64,000 bases of DNA. It comes from Rhabdaerophilum calidifontis (GTDB lineage Bacteria > Pseudomonadota > Alphaproteobacteria > Rhizobiales > Beijerinckiaceae). This document shows positions 35,052-44,316 of this stretch, piece after piece (the stretch's first letter is position 1; every line of letters begins with the position of its first letter). Position numbers and translations under genes: made by a program. The notes beneath the pieces are model-generated. The model was given only the letters and a program-made list of their open reading frames with translations. It was not told the DNA's origin and searched no databases. The DNA is taken from positions 310,001-374,000 of the forward strand of contig NZ_VTRS01000003.1 in assembly GCF_008641065.1 (NCBI RefSeq), given 5' to 3'.

Positions 35052-36103
35052 CCGTGGGAATCATCGCCCCGGATACCATGACGATGAATGCTGCGGCTCC
35101 GGCCCCTGCCAATGCGGCGCGGCCGCGCGGGCGGACGCGATCCCCGCCCAAGCCCAAGCCGGCGAAGGCCCTGCTGCGCGCGCCGCCGCCCGCCCTTCGC
35201 CGGCACGAGGATATCGCCCGCGGGCTGGTCCGCCTGCTGAAGACCGAGATCGCGGCCGCGCGCGCCCTGCTCGCGGCACAGGCCGCACAGAGCACGCCCC
35301 TGGTCATCCACGCCGCGCGCCGCCGCCTGAAGCGCGCGCGGGCGATCGTGCGCCTCCTCCGCCCCGTGCCGGAAGCGGATGCCCCTGCGCTTGCCGCGAT
35401 GCTGCGCGACGCTTCGAAGGCGCTGGCCGGCGCGCGCGATGCATCGGTGCTGGCCGAAACCGCCGAGACGCTCGCACGCCGCATCGCCCGACCCGCGGAG
35501 GAAGCGCTGCTCGCATCGATCGCCGATCACGCCCGGATGGAGGCCGCACGGCTCGGCCAGGCCGGCCCCGGCCCCGGCCGGGCGGCGCGGCGGCTCCGCG
35601 CGGCGGAACGACATGTCGGAGCGCGGCTTGCCGTTCCGGGGCGGCCGGCGCCGCCCTCGGCGCTGATCCTGCCGCGCCTCGCGACAATCTACCGGCGCGC
35701 GCGCAAGGGCTGGCGTCGCGCCCAGGCCGCTCCGGATGCCGAGACGCTGCATGAATGGCGGCGCAGGGTGCAGGACAGGCTGCATCTCGCCCGCATCTTC
35801 GCGCGGCGCTGGCCCGAACGGAAACCGCCGCGCGAAAGCCGCCTCGACCGGCTGAGCGAGGTGCTCGGCCGCGACCATGATCTGGCGGTGCTTGCGGCCC
35901 GGATCCCTGCCGATCACGCCGCGGCCCCGGCGATACAGGCCGCAATCGCCGACCGGCATCGGCAACTCGCGCGCAAGGCGTTGAAGCTCGGCGGCACGCT
36001 GTTCGGCGGCAAGAGCGGGCCGCGCCGTCGCGCCTGGCTCGCGCTGGACAGAACCGCGCCGGGCCAGGAAGCACCCGTCATGGAGGTAACCCAGCCGGCC
36101 TGA
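35048..36103 (+). CDS. CHAD domain protein
   Basis: 351 aa. CHAD is an all-helical domain with conserved histidines that binds polyphosphate, often found next to CYTH/adenylate cyclase-like triphosphatases. Two repeats are visible: residues about 80-190 with IHAARRRLKRARAIVRLLRP, and about 210-330 with LHEWRRRVQDRLHLARIFARRWP and LGRDHDLAVLAARI. The first 45 residues are an Ala/Pro/Lys-rich, disordered-looking tail. No CYTH domain is fused and none is adjacent. The protein is very rich in Arg, in keeping with anion binding. The start is ATG 35048, overlapped by a 12-codon leader frame. Confidence 0.85.
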   Translation: MTVGIIAPDTMTMNAAAPAPANAARPRGRTRSPPKPKPAKALLRAPPPALRRHEDIARGLVRLLKTEIAAARALLAAQAAQSTPLVIHAARRRLKRARAIVRLLRPVPEADAPALAAMLRDASKALAGARDASVLAETAETLARRIARPAEEALLASIADHARMEAARLGQAGPGPGRAARRLRAAERHVGARLAVPGRPAPPSALILPRLATIYRRARKGWRRAQAAPDAETLHEWRRRVQDRLHLARIFARRWPERKPPRESRLDRLSEVLGRDHDLAVLAARIPADHAAAPAIQAAIADRHRQLARKALKLGGTLFGGKSGPRRRAWLALDRTAPGQEAPVMEVTQPA

Positions 36104-36119
36104 TCCGCAGCGGGACGCC

Positions 36120-36803
36120 TCAGGCGAGCGCGACGACCCGCCCCTCGCGGAGGGTGATGCGCCGGTCCATCCGGGCCGCAAGATCGAGATTATGCGTCGC
36201 GACCAGGGCCGCGAGCCCCGATTGCTTCACGATCGCCGCGAGGGTGGTGAAGACGTGATCCCCGGTGACGGGATCGAGATTGCCGGTGGGCTCGTCCGCG
36301 AGCAGCAGCCGCGGGGTGTTTGCGACTGCGCGGGCGATCGCGACGCGCTGCTGCTCGCCGCCGGACAATTCCGCCGGGCGGTGATCGAGCCGATGCCCGA
36401 GCCCGAGAAAGGTCAGGATCTCGGTGGCGCGGATATTCGCCTCGGTCTCGCCGAGCCCCGCCACGCGCTGCGGCAGGGTGACATTCTCCCGCGCGGTGAA
36501 TTCCGGCAGGAGATGATGGAACTGGTAGACGAATCCGATCTCGCTGCGCCGCAGCAGGGTGCGGGTTTCGTCATCGAGCGCGGCAGTCGCCCGCTCGCCG
36601 ATGAAGACCTCGCCCTGATCGGGGTGTTCGAGCAGCCCGGCAATGTGGAGGAGCGTCGATTTCCCGGCGCCGGAAGGCGCGACCAGCGCCACCATCTCGC
36701 CGGGATGGATTTCGAGATCGGCCCCGGCGAGCACGGTGACGACATTCTCCCCTTGCCGGTAGGCGCGGCAGATATTCGCGAGCTGGAGGGCGGGGATGGA
36801 CAT
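36120..36803 (-). CDS. lolD: Lipoprotein-releasing system ATP-binding protein LolD
   Basis: 227 aa. ATPase of the LolCDE complex that extracts lipoproteins from the inner membrane for transfer to the outer membrane. Walker A is APSGAGKST (about residues 42-50). Other landmarks are the Q-loop [19 protein letters not shown] with the LolD-typical FHHLLPEF, signature [14 protein letters not shown], Walker [13 protein letters not shown] and switch His ATHNLDLA. It starts 5 bp after the permease gene lolC. Downstream is the convergent CHAD gene. Confidence 0.95.
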   Translation of the reverse strand: MSIPALQLANICRAYRQGENVVTVLAGADLEIHPGEMVALVAPSGAGKSTLLHIAGLLEHPDQGEVFIGERATAALDDETRTLLRRSEIGFVYQFHHLLPEFTARENVTLPQRVAGLGETEANIRATEILTFLGLGHRLDHRPAELSGGEQQRVAIARAVANTPRLLLADEPTGNLDPVTGDHVFTTLAAIVKQSGLAALVATHNLDLAARMDRRITLREGRVVALA

Positions 36804-36808
36804 GGCTC

Positions 36809-38062
36809 TCACTCGCCGCGCAACGCTTCGACAGGGTCGAGCTTTGCCGCGCGCCAGGCGGGATAGAGCGTCGCGAGCAGCGAGAGCGTCAGCGCCATGA
36901 CGACGATGGCCACCACCTCGGCCGGGCGCATGTCGGCGGGAAGCCGCGAGAGGAAATAGAGTTCCGGCGGAAAGATCTGCGACCCCGAGACCCAGGACAC
37001 GAATTGCCGCAGGCTCTCGACATTCCAGGTGATCAACACCCCGAGCAGGAAGCCGAAGAAGGTGCCGCCGACGCCGATCGCCGCCCCGGCGATGACGAAG
37101 ATCATCAGGATCGAGCGCCGCGTCGCGCCCATGGTGCGCAGGATCGCGATGCCGCGCGCCTTGTCCTTCACGAGCATCGTCAGCCCCGAGATGATGTTGA
37201 GCGCCGCGACCAGCACGATCAGCGTCAGGATCAGGAACATCACGTTGCGCTCCACCTCGAGCGCGCCGAAGAAGGTGCGGTTGCGGAAGCGCCAATCGGT
37301 CAAGGCGTGCGGCTTGCCCACCGCCTCGCGGATGGCCGGCAGCACGTCGTCCATGCGGTCGGCGTTCTCGACGAACACCTCGATCAGGGCCGCCTGCCCC
37401 TCCATGTCGAAATAGAGCTGCGCCTCCTTGAGCGGCATGAAGATGAAGCTCGAATCGAACTCGCTCATGCCGATCTCGAAGATCGCGCCGATCTCGTAGG
37501 CCTTCTGGCGCGGCGCCGAGCCGAACGGCGTCGAGGGCCCCTTGGGCGACAGCAGCCGGAGCTTGTCGCCGATGCCGAGGCCGAGAAAGCCCGCGAGGCG
37601 GCGCCCGATCGCGATCTTCTCCGAACCGTCGAACCCGTCGAGCGAGCCGTCGATGATGTTGTTCGCAATAGAGGAAAACCGCCGCAGATCCGCTTCGCGC
37701 ACCCCGCGCACCAGCGCGCCGCTGGTCGAACCGGGCGAAGCCGCGAGCACCTGCCCCTCGACGATCGGCGCCGCCAGCGTCACGCCCTTCGCCTTCGCCA
37801 CGCGGGCGGCGATTCCCTCGTAATCGGTCAGCGCATCGCCATAGGGCTGGATGAAGGCATGGCCGTTCACGCCGAGGATCTTGCCCATCAGCTCCTGGCG
37901 GAAGCCGTTCATCACAGCCATCACGACGATGAGCGTCGCGACCCCGAGCATGATGCCGAGAAAGGAGAACCCGGCGATCACCGAGATGAACCCGTCGCGC
38001 CGCCGTGCGCGCAGATAGCGCCAGGCGACGATCCATTCGAACCGGCTGAACACGCCGCTCAC
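36809..38062 (-). CDS. lolC: Lipoprotein-releasing ABC permease LolC/LolE
   Basis: 417 aa with GTG start overlapping the proS stop (GTGA). Four membrane helices enclose a large periplasmic domain. The N-terminal [38 protein letters not shown] is typical of LolC/E. The C-terminal membrane part includes [32 protein letters not shown], the coupling region for LolD, and ends [19 protein letters not shown]. Alphaproteobacteria usually have a single LolC/E-type permease acting as homodimer, consistent with one gene here. Confidence 0.93.
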   Translation of the reverse strand: MSGVFSRFEWIVAWRYLRARRRDGFISVIAGFSFLGIMLGVATLIVVMAVMNGFRQELMGKILGVNGHAFIQPYGDALTDYEGIAARVAKAKGVTLAAPIVEGQVLAASPGSTSGALVRGVREADLRRFSSIANNIIDGSLDGFDGSEKIAIGRRLAGFLGLGIGDKLRLLSPKGPSTPFGSAPRQKAYEIGAIFEIGMSEFDSSFIFMPLKEAQLYFDMEGQAALIEVFVENADRMDDVLPAIREAVGKPHALTDWRFRNRTFFGALEVERNVMFLILTLIVLVAALNIISGLTMLVKDKARGIAILRTMGATRRSILMIFVIAGAAIGVGGTFFGFLLGVLITWNVESLRQFVSWVSGSQIFPPELYFLSRLPADMRPAEVVAIVVMALTLSLLATLYPAWRAAKLDPVEALRGE

Positions 38063-39381
38063 GACGCGATCCGCTCCACCGCCTCGTCGGGCGAAACCAG
38101 AACCCGCTCGCCGGTCGCGCGGCGCTTGAGCTCGACCTTGCCCTCGCCGAGCCCCTTCGGCCCGACGATCACCTGCCAGGGCAGGCCGATCAGGTCCGCC
38201 GTCGCGAATTTGGCGCCCGGCCGCTCGTCGGTATCGTCGATCAGCGCCGAGAGCCCGCGCGCGCCGAGCGCCGCCTCGATCTCGGCCGAGACACGATCGG
38301 TGGCGCCGTCGCCCGGCTTGAGGTTGAGGATCGCCGCGTCGAACGGCGCGACCGCGTCCGGCCAGATGATGCCGGCCTCGTCATGGCTCGCCTCGATGAT
38401 CGCCGGCACGAGCCGCGTCGGGCCGATGCCATAGGAGCCCATATGCACGGGCACCTCCTTGCCGTCCGGACCGGTGACATAGGCCTTCATCGGCTCGGAA
38501 TATTTGGTGCCGAAATAGAAGATATGCCCGACCTCGATGCCGCGCGCGGAAACGCGGCTCCCCTCGGGCAGCGCGTCGAAGGCGGCCTGATCGTGCATCT
38601 CCTCGGTGGCGGCGTAGAGCGAGGTCCATTTCTTCACGATTCCCTCGAGATCGGCGCGCGAGTCGAAATCCGTATCCGGCCCGGGAACGTGGAAATCGAG
38701 ATAATCCCGGTGGCAGAAGACCTGGCTCTCGCCGGTCGAGGCGAGGATGATGAATTCATGGGAGAGATCGCCGCCGATCGGCCCGGTATCGGCGCGCATC
38801 GGGATGGATTTCAACCCCAGCCGCTCGAAGGTGCGAAGATAGGCGACGAACATGCGGTTATAGGCGTGGCGCGCGCCCTCCTGGTCGAGATCGAAGGAAT
38901 AGGCATCCTTCATCAGGAACTCGCGCGAGCGCATGGTGCCGAAACGTGGGCGGATCTCGTCGCGGAACTTCCATTGCAGATGGTAGAGATTGAGCGGCAG
39001 TGCCTTGTAGGAACGCACATAGGCCCGGAAGATCTCGGTGATCATCTCCTCGTTGGTCGGCCCGAACAGCATCTCGCGCTCCGCCCGGTCGGTGATGCGC
39101 AGCATCTCCTTGCCATAGGCGTCGTAGCGGCCCGATTCGCGCCAGAGATCGGCGGATTGGATGGTGGGCATCAGCAATTCGATCGCGCCGGAACGGTTCT
39201 GCTCCTCGCGGATGATCGCGCAGATCCGGTTCAGCACCCGGAGGCCGAGCGGAAGCCAGGCATAGATTCCCGCCGATTCCTGCCGGATGAGCCCGGCCCT
39301 GAGCGCAAGCCGGTGCGAGACGATCTCGGCCTCCTTCGGCGTTTCGCGCAAGGTCGGCAGGAAATAGCGGGACAGACGCAT
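38059..39381 (-). CDS. proS: Prolyl-tRNA synthetase, short alphaproteobacterial form
   Basis: 440 aa. Class II synthetase that charges tRNA-Pro. Motifs seen are [61 protein letters not shown] (motif 2) and [17 protein letters not shown] (motif 3). The C-terminal anticodon domain has [26 protein letters not shown]. It lacks the roughly 180-residue editing insertion of E. coli ProS, as is usual in this class. Its stop overlaps the lolC start, so proS-lolC-lolD is one transcript. Confidence 0.97.
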   Translation of the reverse strand: MRLSRYFLPTLRETPKEAEIVSHRLALRAGLIRQESAGIYAWLPLGLRVLNRICAIIREEQNRSGAIELLMPTIQSADLWRESGRYDAYGKEMLRITDRAEREMLFGPTNEEMITEIFRAYVRSYKALPLNLYHLQWKFRDEIRPRFGTMRSREFLMKDAYSFDLDQEGARHAYNRMFVAYLRTFERLGLKSIPMRADTGPIGGDLSHEFIILASTGESQVFCHRDYLDFHVPGPDTDFDSRADLEGIVKKWTSLYAATEEMHDQAAFDALPEGSRVSARGIEVGHIFYFGTKYSEPMKAYVTGPDGKEVPVHMGSYGIGPTRLVPAIIEASHDEAGIIWPDAVAPFDAAILNLKPGDGATDRVSAEIEAALGARGLSALIDDTDERPGAKFATADLIGLPWQVIVGPKGLGEGKVELKRRATGERVLVSPDEAVERIAS

Positions 39382-39529
39382 GGGAACTCCGGCGGCGGGG
39401 CGGCGAACGGTTTGAAACGGCTCATGCTTCTGTCACAAATCGCGGCCCTTGCAAATGCCGCGCGGCGCAGTTCCCGGAGGCGGGAGGTGCCCGGAAAGGC
39501 CTTGCGGAGGCCGAAACACATTCAATTTA

Positions 39530-39746
39530 AAGAATGTTGCGCCGCATGATGACAGGAGCTTCCGCATAAATTAGTCAGGAAGGTGGCAGGCGGGGCACCG
39601 CTTCCGCGCTCCGGCGCGGACGGGAGAAGCAAGAAGAGAAGCCCCACAGGGTGGCGTCGAGCGGCGTTCTTGTCGGTCTGACGTTTATCCGGCCGTCCAA
39701 GAACCAGAACCAAGGTTTGAAGCAGGGCCGAGGCCCTGCTTTTTCT
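39530..39746 (+). ncRNA. Candidate structured small RNA
   Basis: The 391 bp between the proS start and DUF1467 stop contain no convincing gene, yet the plus strand ends in a textbook terminator. Upstream of it lie two strong stem-loops. One is TCCGCGC paired with GCGCGGA (39603-39620). The other has GTTCTTG (39666-39672) paired with CAAGAAC (39698-39704) stacked on GACG/CGTC (39680-39683 with 39694-39697), with a 7-nt bulge and 10-nt loop. An A/G-rich unpaired stretch (39621-39643) separates them. A weak promoter (CTTGCG at 39501, AATTTA at 39524, 17-bp gap) would give a transcript of about 210 nt. The 5' end is a guess. I cannot match it to 6S, SRP, tmRNA or RNase P RNA. Confidence 0.5.
39721..39746 (+). 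terminator. Intrinsic terminator of a plus-strand transcript
   Basis: AGCAGGGCC (39721-39729) and GGCCCTGCT (39732-39740) form a perfect 9-bp stem with a two-base loop, followed on the plus strand by TTTTCTTTC. On the minus strand the tail is TTCAAACC, a much poorer T run, so it serves the plus strand best although it could also stop the DUF1467 message. Confidence 0.8.
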
Positions 39747-39772
39747 TTCGGCCGGTCGACCGATCCGCCGCC

Positions 39773-40000
39773 TCAGAGCAGCGGCCAGAGCGCGTAGCGG
39801 AACAGCAGGAAGACTGCCGCGGCCACGAGGCTGTTCCAGAAGGCGATGCGTCCGAGGCGCGTCGCGGCCGGCGCGCCGGGATCGGAACCCGGCGCCACCG
39901 TTCCCGCCTCGCGCTGCGAACGGATGCCGAAAGGAAGCACCGCGAACAGCGTCGTCCACCAGATGACGAAATAGATCGCAACCCCGCTGCCGAGCGACAT
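39773..40000 (-). CDS. DUF1467 family small membrane protein
   Basis: 75 aa. Two membrane helices, GVAIYFVIWWTTLFAVLPFG and FWNSLVAAAVFLLFRYALWPLL, flank a short polar loop. The WWTTLFAVLPFGIRSQ segment is the family signature. Function unknown. The gene is conserved beside mce and proS in alphaproteobacteria. Its ATG shares one base with the mce stop (TAATG), so it is translationally coupled. Confidence 0.92.
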   Translation of the reverse strand: MSLGSGVAIYFVIWWTTLFAVLPFGIRSQREAGTVAPGSDPGAPAATRLGRIAFWNSLVAAAVFLLFRYALWPLL

Positions 40001-40404
40001 TACACTTCCTCAAGCTCGGTCAGCGTGCCGAGGAAGTCCTTCGGATGCAGGAACAGGACCGGGCGACCATGCGCCCCGATCCGCGGCTCGCCGTCGCCGA
40101 GCACGCGCGCCCCGGCCGCGACCAGCCGGTCCCGCGCGGCGCGGAGATCACTGACTTCGTAGCAGAGATGATGCATCCCGCCTTCCGGGTTCCGCTCGAG
40201 GAATTTCGCGATCGGCGACGTCGCGCCGAGCGGTTCGAGGAACTCGATCTTGGTGTTCGGCAATTCGACGAACACCACCGTCACGCCGTGTTCCGGCAGC
40301 GCCTGCGGCGCCGAGATCCGCGCGCCGAGCGCATCGCGATAGGTCGCGACCGCGCGCGCGAGATCCGGCACCGCGATCGCGACATGGTTGAGCCGCCCGA
40401 TCAT
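40000..40404 (-). CDS. mce: Methylmalonyl-CoA epimerase
   Basis: 134 aa, glyoxalase fold. Interconverts the two epimers of methylmalonyl-CoA, linking propionyl-CoA breakdown to succinyl-CoA. LNHVAIAVPDLARAVATYRDALGA with the first metal His, VVFVELPNTKIEFLEPLG, the GGMHHLCYEVSDL segment with another ligand, and VLFLHPKDFLGTLTELEE with the final Glu are complete. It lies 3 bp after rnj and overlaps the DUF1467 start. No mutase genes are nearby. Confidence 0.95.
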   Translation of the reverse strand: MIGRLNHVAIAVPDLARAVATYRDALGARISAPQALPEHGVTVVFVELPNTKIEFLEPLGATSPIAKFLERNPEGGMHHLCYEVSDLRAARDRLVAAGARVLGDGEPRIGAHGRPVLFLHPKDFLGTLTELEEV

Positions 40405-40407
40405 CCC

Positions 40408-42072
40408 TCAGACCTCCAGCACCAGAACCTTCGTCACCGGCTTCTTGTCCCAGATCTCGGCGATCCCCGCCCGCACGCCGCGCTCAACCGCGAGACGCAG
40501 CGCGTCGGGATCGCGCCGCTTCGCCTTCGGCAGCGTCGCCAGCACCTCGTCGACGAGATCGCGGACATGATCGAGCATCGCCTCGCCCTCGTCATCCGCC
40601 GCCGGCAACCCTGCCAGCTCGATCTGCGGATCATCCGCCAATTGGCCGCGATCGTCGATGGCGAGCGCGATCACCACGATCCCGGCGAAGGCGAGCCGCT
40701 TGCGCTCCACGATCGCCTGGTCCCCGGCGGGGATGAGCAGGGTCCCGTCCTTGACCAGCCGCCCGGCCGGCACCTGCTCGACGATCGCCGCCGGGCCGGG
40801 CGCGAGGCTGACCGCCTCGCCGTTGAAGGCGCGGATCACCTGCTCCACCCCGCGCGCCCGGGCGAAATCGCGGTGCAGCGTCAGGTGCAGCGCCTCGCCA
40901 TGGGCGGGGATCGCGATCCTCGGCCGCACCCATTCATACATGCGCTGCAATTCGTCGCGGCGCGGATGGCCGGAGACATGCACCAGCCGCTCGCGATCCG
41001 TGACAATACGGACCCCCATCCGCACCAGATTGTTGACGATCGCCCCCACCGCGCGCTCGTTGCCGGGAATGGTGCGGGAAGAGAAGATCACCATATCCCC
41101 CGGCGCGAGCGCGATATCGGGATGATCGCCCGCCGCGACGCGCGCCAAGGCCGCGCGGTTCTCGCCCTGGCTGCCGGTGAGCAGCACCACGCACCGGTCG
41201 CGCGCGAGGCTCTTGAACCGCTCCGGGGACCGGAAGGGCGCGATGCCTTCGAGCATGCCGCCCTCGCCCGCGACATCGACGACGCGGTCCATCGCCCGGC
41301 CGACGAGGATCACCTCGCGCCCGACCGCCGCCGCAGCCTCCGCCACCGCGCGGATGCGCGCGACATTCGAGGCGAAGGTCGTCACCGCCACCCGGCCCTT
41401 CGCTTCGGCGATGATCGCCCTCAGGTTCTCGCGCACCTCGGTCTCGGAGGGCGAGATGCCGTCCCGGACGACATTGGTCGAATCGCAGACCAGCGCCAGC
41501 ACGCCCTCGTCGCCGATCTCGCGCAGGCGGTTGCCGTCGGTCGGCAGGCCGAGCACGGGGGTCTCGTCGATCTTCCAGTCCCCGGTATGGATGACGGTTC
41601 CGGCTTTCGTGCGGATCGCCAGCGCCATGGATTCCGGGATGGAATGCGCGACCGGGATGGTCTCGACATCGAACGGCCCGAGCGTGAAGCGGCTCGCCTG
41701 CGCGATCTGCCGCACCGGGATGCGCGGCGCGCCGGGCTCGGAAAGCCGCCGCGCCTCGAGCAGATTGGCCGCGAATGGCGTCATGTAGACCGGCGCGCCG
41801 AGCCGCGGCCAGAGATCGGCCAGGGCACCGAAATGGTCCTCATGCGCATGGGTGATGACGATGCCGAGAAGATTGGCCTTCTCCGCCTCGATGAAGCGGA
41901 TATCCGGCATCAGGAGGTCGATGCCGGGCAGGTCCTCCCCCGCGAAGGCGACCCCGCAATCGACCATCAGCCATTTGCGCGCCCTGCCCCGGCCATGGCC
42001 GTAGAGCGCCATGTTCATGCCGATCTCGCCGAGCCCGCCGAGGGGCACGAAGACGAGGTCCGAATTCCTCAT
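40408..42072 (-). CDS. rnj: Ribonuclease J
   Basis: 554 aa metallo-beta-lactamase/beta-CASP nuclease acting in rRNA and mRNA maturation as 5' exonuclease and endonuclease. The zinc motif is ITHAHEDHFGA (about residues 72-82). Further ligands lie in VAHSIPESMALAI and HTGDWKIDETPV. Beta-CASP motifs are VTTFASNVARI and VLLTGSQGE, and HVSGHPRRDEL is the C-terminal beta-CASP His. Members use it where RNase E is modified or, in rhizobia, alongside RNase E. The start overlaps the birA stop (ATGA). Confidence 0.95.
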   Translation of the reverse strand: MRNSDLVFVPLGGLGEIGMNMALYGHGRGRARKWLMVDCGVAFAGEDLPGIDLLMPDIRFIEAEKANLLGIVITHAHEDHFGALADLWPRLGAPVYMTPFAANLLEARRLSEPGAPRIPVRQIAQASRFTLGPFDVETIPVAHSIPESMALAIRTKAGTVIHTGDWKIDETPVLGLPTDGNRLREIGDEGVLALVCDSTNVVRDGISPSETEVRENLRAIIAEAKGRVAVTTFASNVARIRAVAEAAAAVGREVILVGRAMDRVVDVAGEGGMLEGIAPFRSPERFKSLARDRCVVLLTGSQGENRAALARVAAGDHPDIALAPGDMVIFSSRTIPGNERAVGAIVNNLVRMGVRIVTDRERLVHVSGHPRRDELQRMYEWVRPRIAIPAHGEALHLTLHRDFARARGVEQVIRAFNGEAVSLAPGPAAIVEQVPAGRLVKDGTLLIPAGDQAIVERKRLAFAGIVVIALAIDDRGQLADDPQIELAGLPAADDEGEAMLDHVRDLVDEVLATLPKAKRRDPDALRLAVERGVRAGIAEIWDKKPVTKVLVLEV

Positions 42073-42860
42073 AGATGGGTCCTCACGGCGGCTTCCGGCG
42101 TCATCGGCGCCGCGCCGACGACATCGCCGGCAATGATCGATTCGAGCCCGCCCGCGGTCCGGATCAGGAGCTGACCATCGGCGCCGAGGCCGGCGAAGAC
42201 GCCGTTCCGCTCGCCGGAGGGCAGCCGCACGCGGATCGGCGCCCCTTCGGGCAGCGCATGCGCCAGCCAGCCGGCGCGGATTGCCGGAAACCCGCCGCCG
42301 CGCGCGAACAGCGCGAGATTGGCGGCGAGGCGCGCGGAGAGCGGTGCGAACAGCGCCGCCGCATCCGCATGCGGCGCGTGCCGGTGCAAGGCCGTCGCCG
42401 GCTGGTCGAGCCCCTCGGGCACGGCGGCGACATTGACGCCGATCCCGATCGCCACCGCCTGCCCGCCGCCCGGCCGGCTCGCGCCTTCGAGCAGGATGCC
42501 GGCGAGCTTCTCGCCCGCGATCAGGCAATCATTCGGCCATTTCAGCGCCAGAACCAGCCGCAGCCCCGGCGCAAGCGCCAGGATCGCCTCGGCGAGGCTC
42601 AGCCCCGCAACGAAGCCGAGCAGCGGCGTCGCCGCCGGCGGGCAGGGATCGACAAGCGCCAGGCTCGCATGGAGATTGCCCGCGGGCGAGACCCAGCCCC
42701 GGCCATGTCGGCCGCGGCCGGCCATCTGCCGGTCGGCGACGATCCAGGCGCGATCCCGCCCCGCCTCGGCCGCGGCCAGCGCGGCCGAATTGGTCGAGCC
42801 GATCTCGTCCCGATGCTGGAGGCTGAACCCGGCGGCGCGCGCCGCGTCGGACAGGTCCAT
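42069..42860 (-). CDS. birA: Biotin-[acetyl-CoA-carboxylase] ligase BirA (class I, no DNA-binding domain)
   Basis: 263 aa. Attaches biotin to the carboxyl carrier protein. Biotinyl-AMP motifs are GSTN at the N-terminus, AGRGRHGRGWVSPAGNLHAS (about residues 47-66), the catalytic KWPNDCLIAGEKLAGILLE and AIGIGVNV. The N-terminal winged helix of repressor-type BirA is missing, so it should not regulate biotin genes. It directly follows nuoN (1-bp gap) and overlaps rnj, the common alphaproteobacterial order. Confidence 0.94.
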   Translation of the reverse strand: MDLSDAARAAGFSLQHRDEIGSTNSAALAAAEAGRDRAWIVADRQMAGRGRHGRGWVSPAGNLHASLALVDPCPPAATPLLGFVAGLSLAEAILALAPGLRLVLALKWPNDCLIAGEKLAGILLEGASRPGGGQAVAIGIGVNVAAVPEGLDQPATALHRHAPHADAAALFAPLSARLAANLALFARGGGFPAIRAGWLAHALPEGAPIRVRLPSGERNGVFAGLGADGQLLIRTAGGLESIIAGDVVGAAPMTPEAAVRTHL

Positions 42861-42861
42861 A

Positions 42862-44304
42862 TCAGAACAGCGACCGGGCCGCGGCGGCGGCCATGGTCCG
42901 GATCGGGTTCGCCACCACGGCGAAGAGCAGCACGAACGCCGCCGAGGCCCACATCAGCCCGCGGATCTCGGGCCCCGCCCGGCCGAAAGCCGGCGCCGGG
43001 GCGTCGAAATACATCACCTTGACGATGCGCAGGTAATAATAGGCCGAGACCGCGCTCGCGAGCATGCCGATCACGGCGAGGGCGAAAAGCTTCGCCTCGA
43101 TCGCCGCCGCGAAGACGTAGAACTTGCCGAAGAAGCCGGCGAGCGGCGGAATGCCGATCAGCGAGAACATCAGCACCGCCATGACGAAGGCGAGGCCGGG
43201 ATGGTTGCGCGCCGCCCCCGAGAGATCGCCGATCGTCTCGAGCCGCGTCCCGTTCGCCTGCATCGCCAGAATCACCGCGAAGACGCCGATCGTCATCGCG
43301 AGATAGACCGCCATGAAGATGATGACGCCCTCGATGCCCTGCACCGTGCCGGCCGCCAGCCCGACCAGCGCATAGCCCATATTGGCGATCGAGGAATAGG
43401 CCATCAGCCGCTTGAGATTCTGCTGGCCGATCGCCGCGAAGGCGCCGAGGCCCATCGAGGCGATCGCCACGAAGGCGATGATCGGCTGCCAATCCTTCGC
43501 CACCGGCAGGAAGCCGTCGATCAGCAGCCGGGTCGTCATCGCCACCGCCGCCATTTTCGGCGCGGTCGCGAAGAACGCCGTCACCGGCGTCGGCGCGCCC
43601 TCATAGACATCCGGCGTCCACATGTGGAACGGCACGACGCTCATCTTGAAGGCGAGCCCCGCGATGATGAAGACGAGCCCGATCATCACCCCCGTCCCGC
43701 CCGCGCCGGACACCGCCTTGGCGATCGTCGGGAAGGTGACCGAACCGGTGAAGCCGTAGACGAGGCTCATTCCGTAGAGCAGCATGCCGGAGGAAAGCGC
43801 GCCGAGCACGAAATACTTGAGGCCCGCCTCGGAGGATTTCGCATTGTCGCGGTTGATCGCCGCGACGACATAGAGCGCGAGGCTTTGCAGCTCGACGCCG
43901 AGATAGAGCGAGATCAGCTCGTTCGACGAGGCCATCATCATCATGCCGATCGTCGCGAGCAGCACGAGGATCGTGTATTCGAACCGCGCGAATTTCTCCT
44001 CGACGAGGAAGCGCGTCGAGAGCACGATCGCCGCGGCAGAGCCGATCAGCGTCAGGATCTTCATCGCGCGCGCGAAGCCGTCGACGACGAAGGCATCGTT
44101 GAAGGTCGCGAGCCGCCCCGGCCCCTGGTCGAGCAGGATCAGCGCGGCAACCGCCAGCGCGGCGAGCGCCAGCGCGTCGATCAGCCGCTTCGCGCCATCG
44201 CCCCGCAGCGCGCCGATCAGCACCAGCGCCAGCGCCGCAAGGGCGATCACGATCTCCGGCAGCGCCGGGCCGAGCGCGGGAACGGGGGAAACAACCGGAT
44301 TCAT
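42862..44304 (-). CDS. nuoN: NADH-quinone oxidoreductase subunit N
   Basis: 480 aa, about 14 membrane helices. One of three antiporter-like proton-pumping subunits of complex I. The conserved Glu/Lys segments are in ELISLYLGVELQSLALYVVAA and SSEAGLKYFVLGALSSGMLLYG, and the broken-helix motif PFHMWTPDVYEGAPTPVTAFF is present. ATG 44304 follows GGGGTGAGG. A GTG at 44313 is closer to the nuoM stop. Last of the nuo genes. Confidence 0.97.
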   Translation of the reverse strand: MNPVVSPVPALGPALPEIVIALAALALVLIGALRGDGAKRLIDALALAALAVAALILLDQGPGRLATFNDAFVVDGFARAMKILTLIGSAAAIVLSTRFLVEEKFARFEYTILVLLATIGMMMMASSNELISLYLGVELQSLALYVVAAINRDNAKSSEAGLKYFVLGALSSGMLLYGMSLVYGFTGSVTFPTIAKAVSGAGGTGVMIGLVFIIAGLAFKMSVVPFHMWTPDVYEGAPTPVTAFFATAPKMAAVAMTTRLLIDGFLPVAKDWQPIIAFVAIASMGLGAFAAIGQQNLKRLMAYSSIANMGYALVGLAAGTVQGIEGVIIFMAVYLAMTIGVFAVILAMQANGTRLETIGDLSGAARNHPGLAFVMAVLMFSLIGIPPLAGFFGKFYVFAAAIEAKLFALAVIGMLASAVSAYYYLRIVKVMYFDAPAPAFGRAGPEIRGLMWASAAFVLLFAVVANPIRTMAAAAARSLF

Positions 44305-44316
44305 CTGCCTCACCCC

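Noticed and set aside
39426-39551. A 41-codon plus-strand frame upstream of the candidate small RNA
   Set aside because: No ribosome site, Arg-rich content like other shadow frames; the spacer is better explained by an RNA gene.
39700-39710. GAACCAGAAC as a possible second SOS box
   Set aside because: The two GAAC halves are only 2 bp apart; LexA sites need 7 bp.
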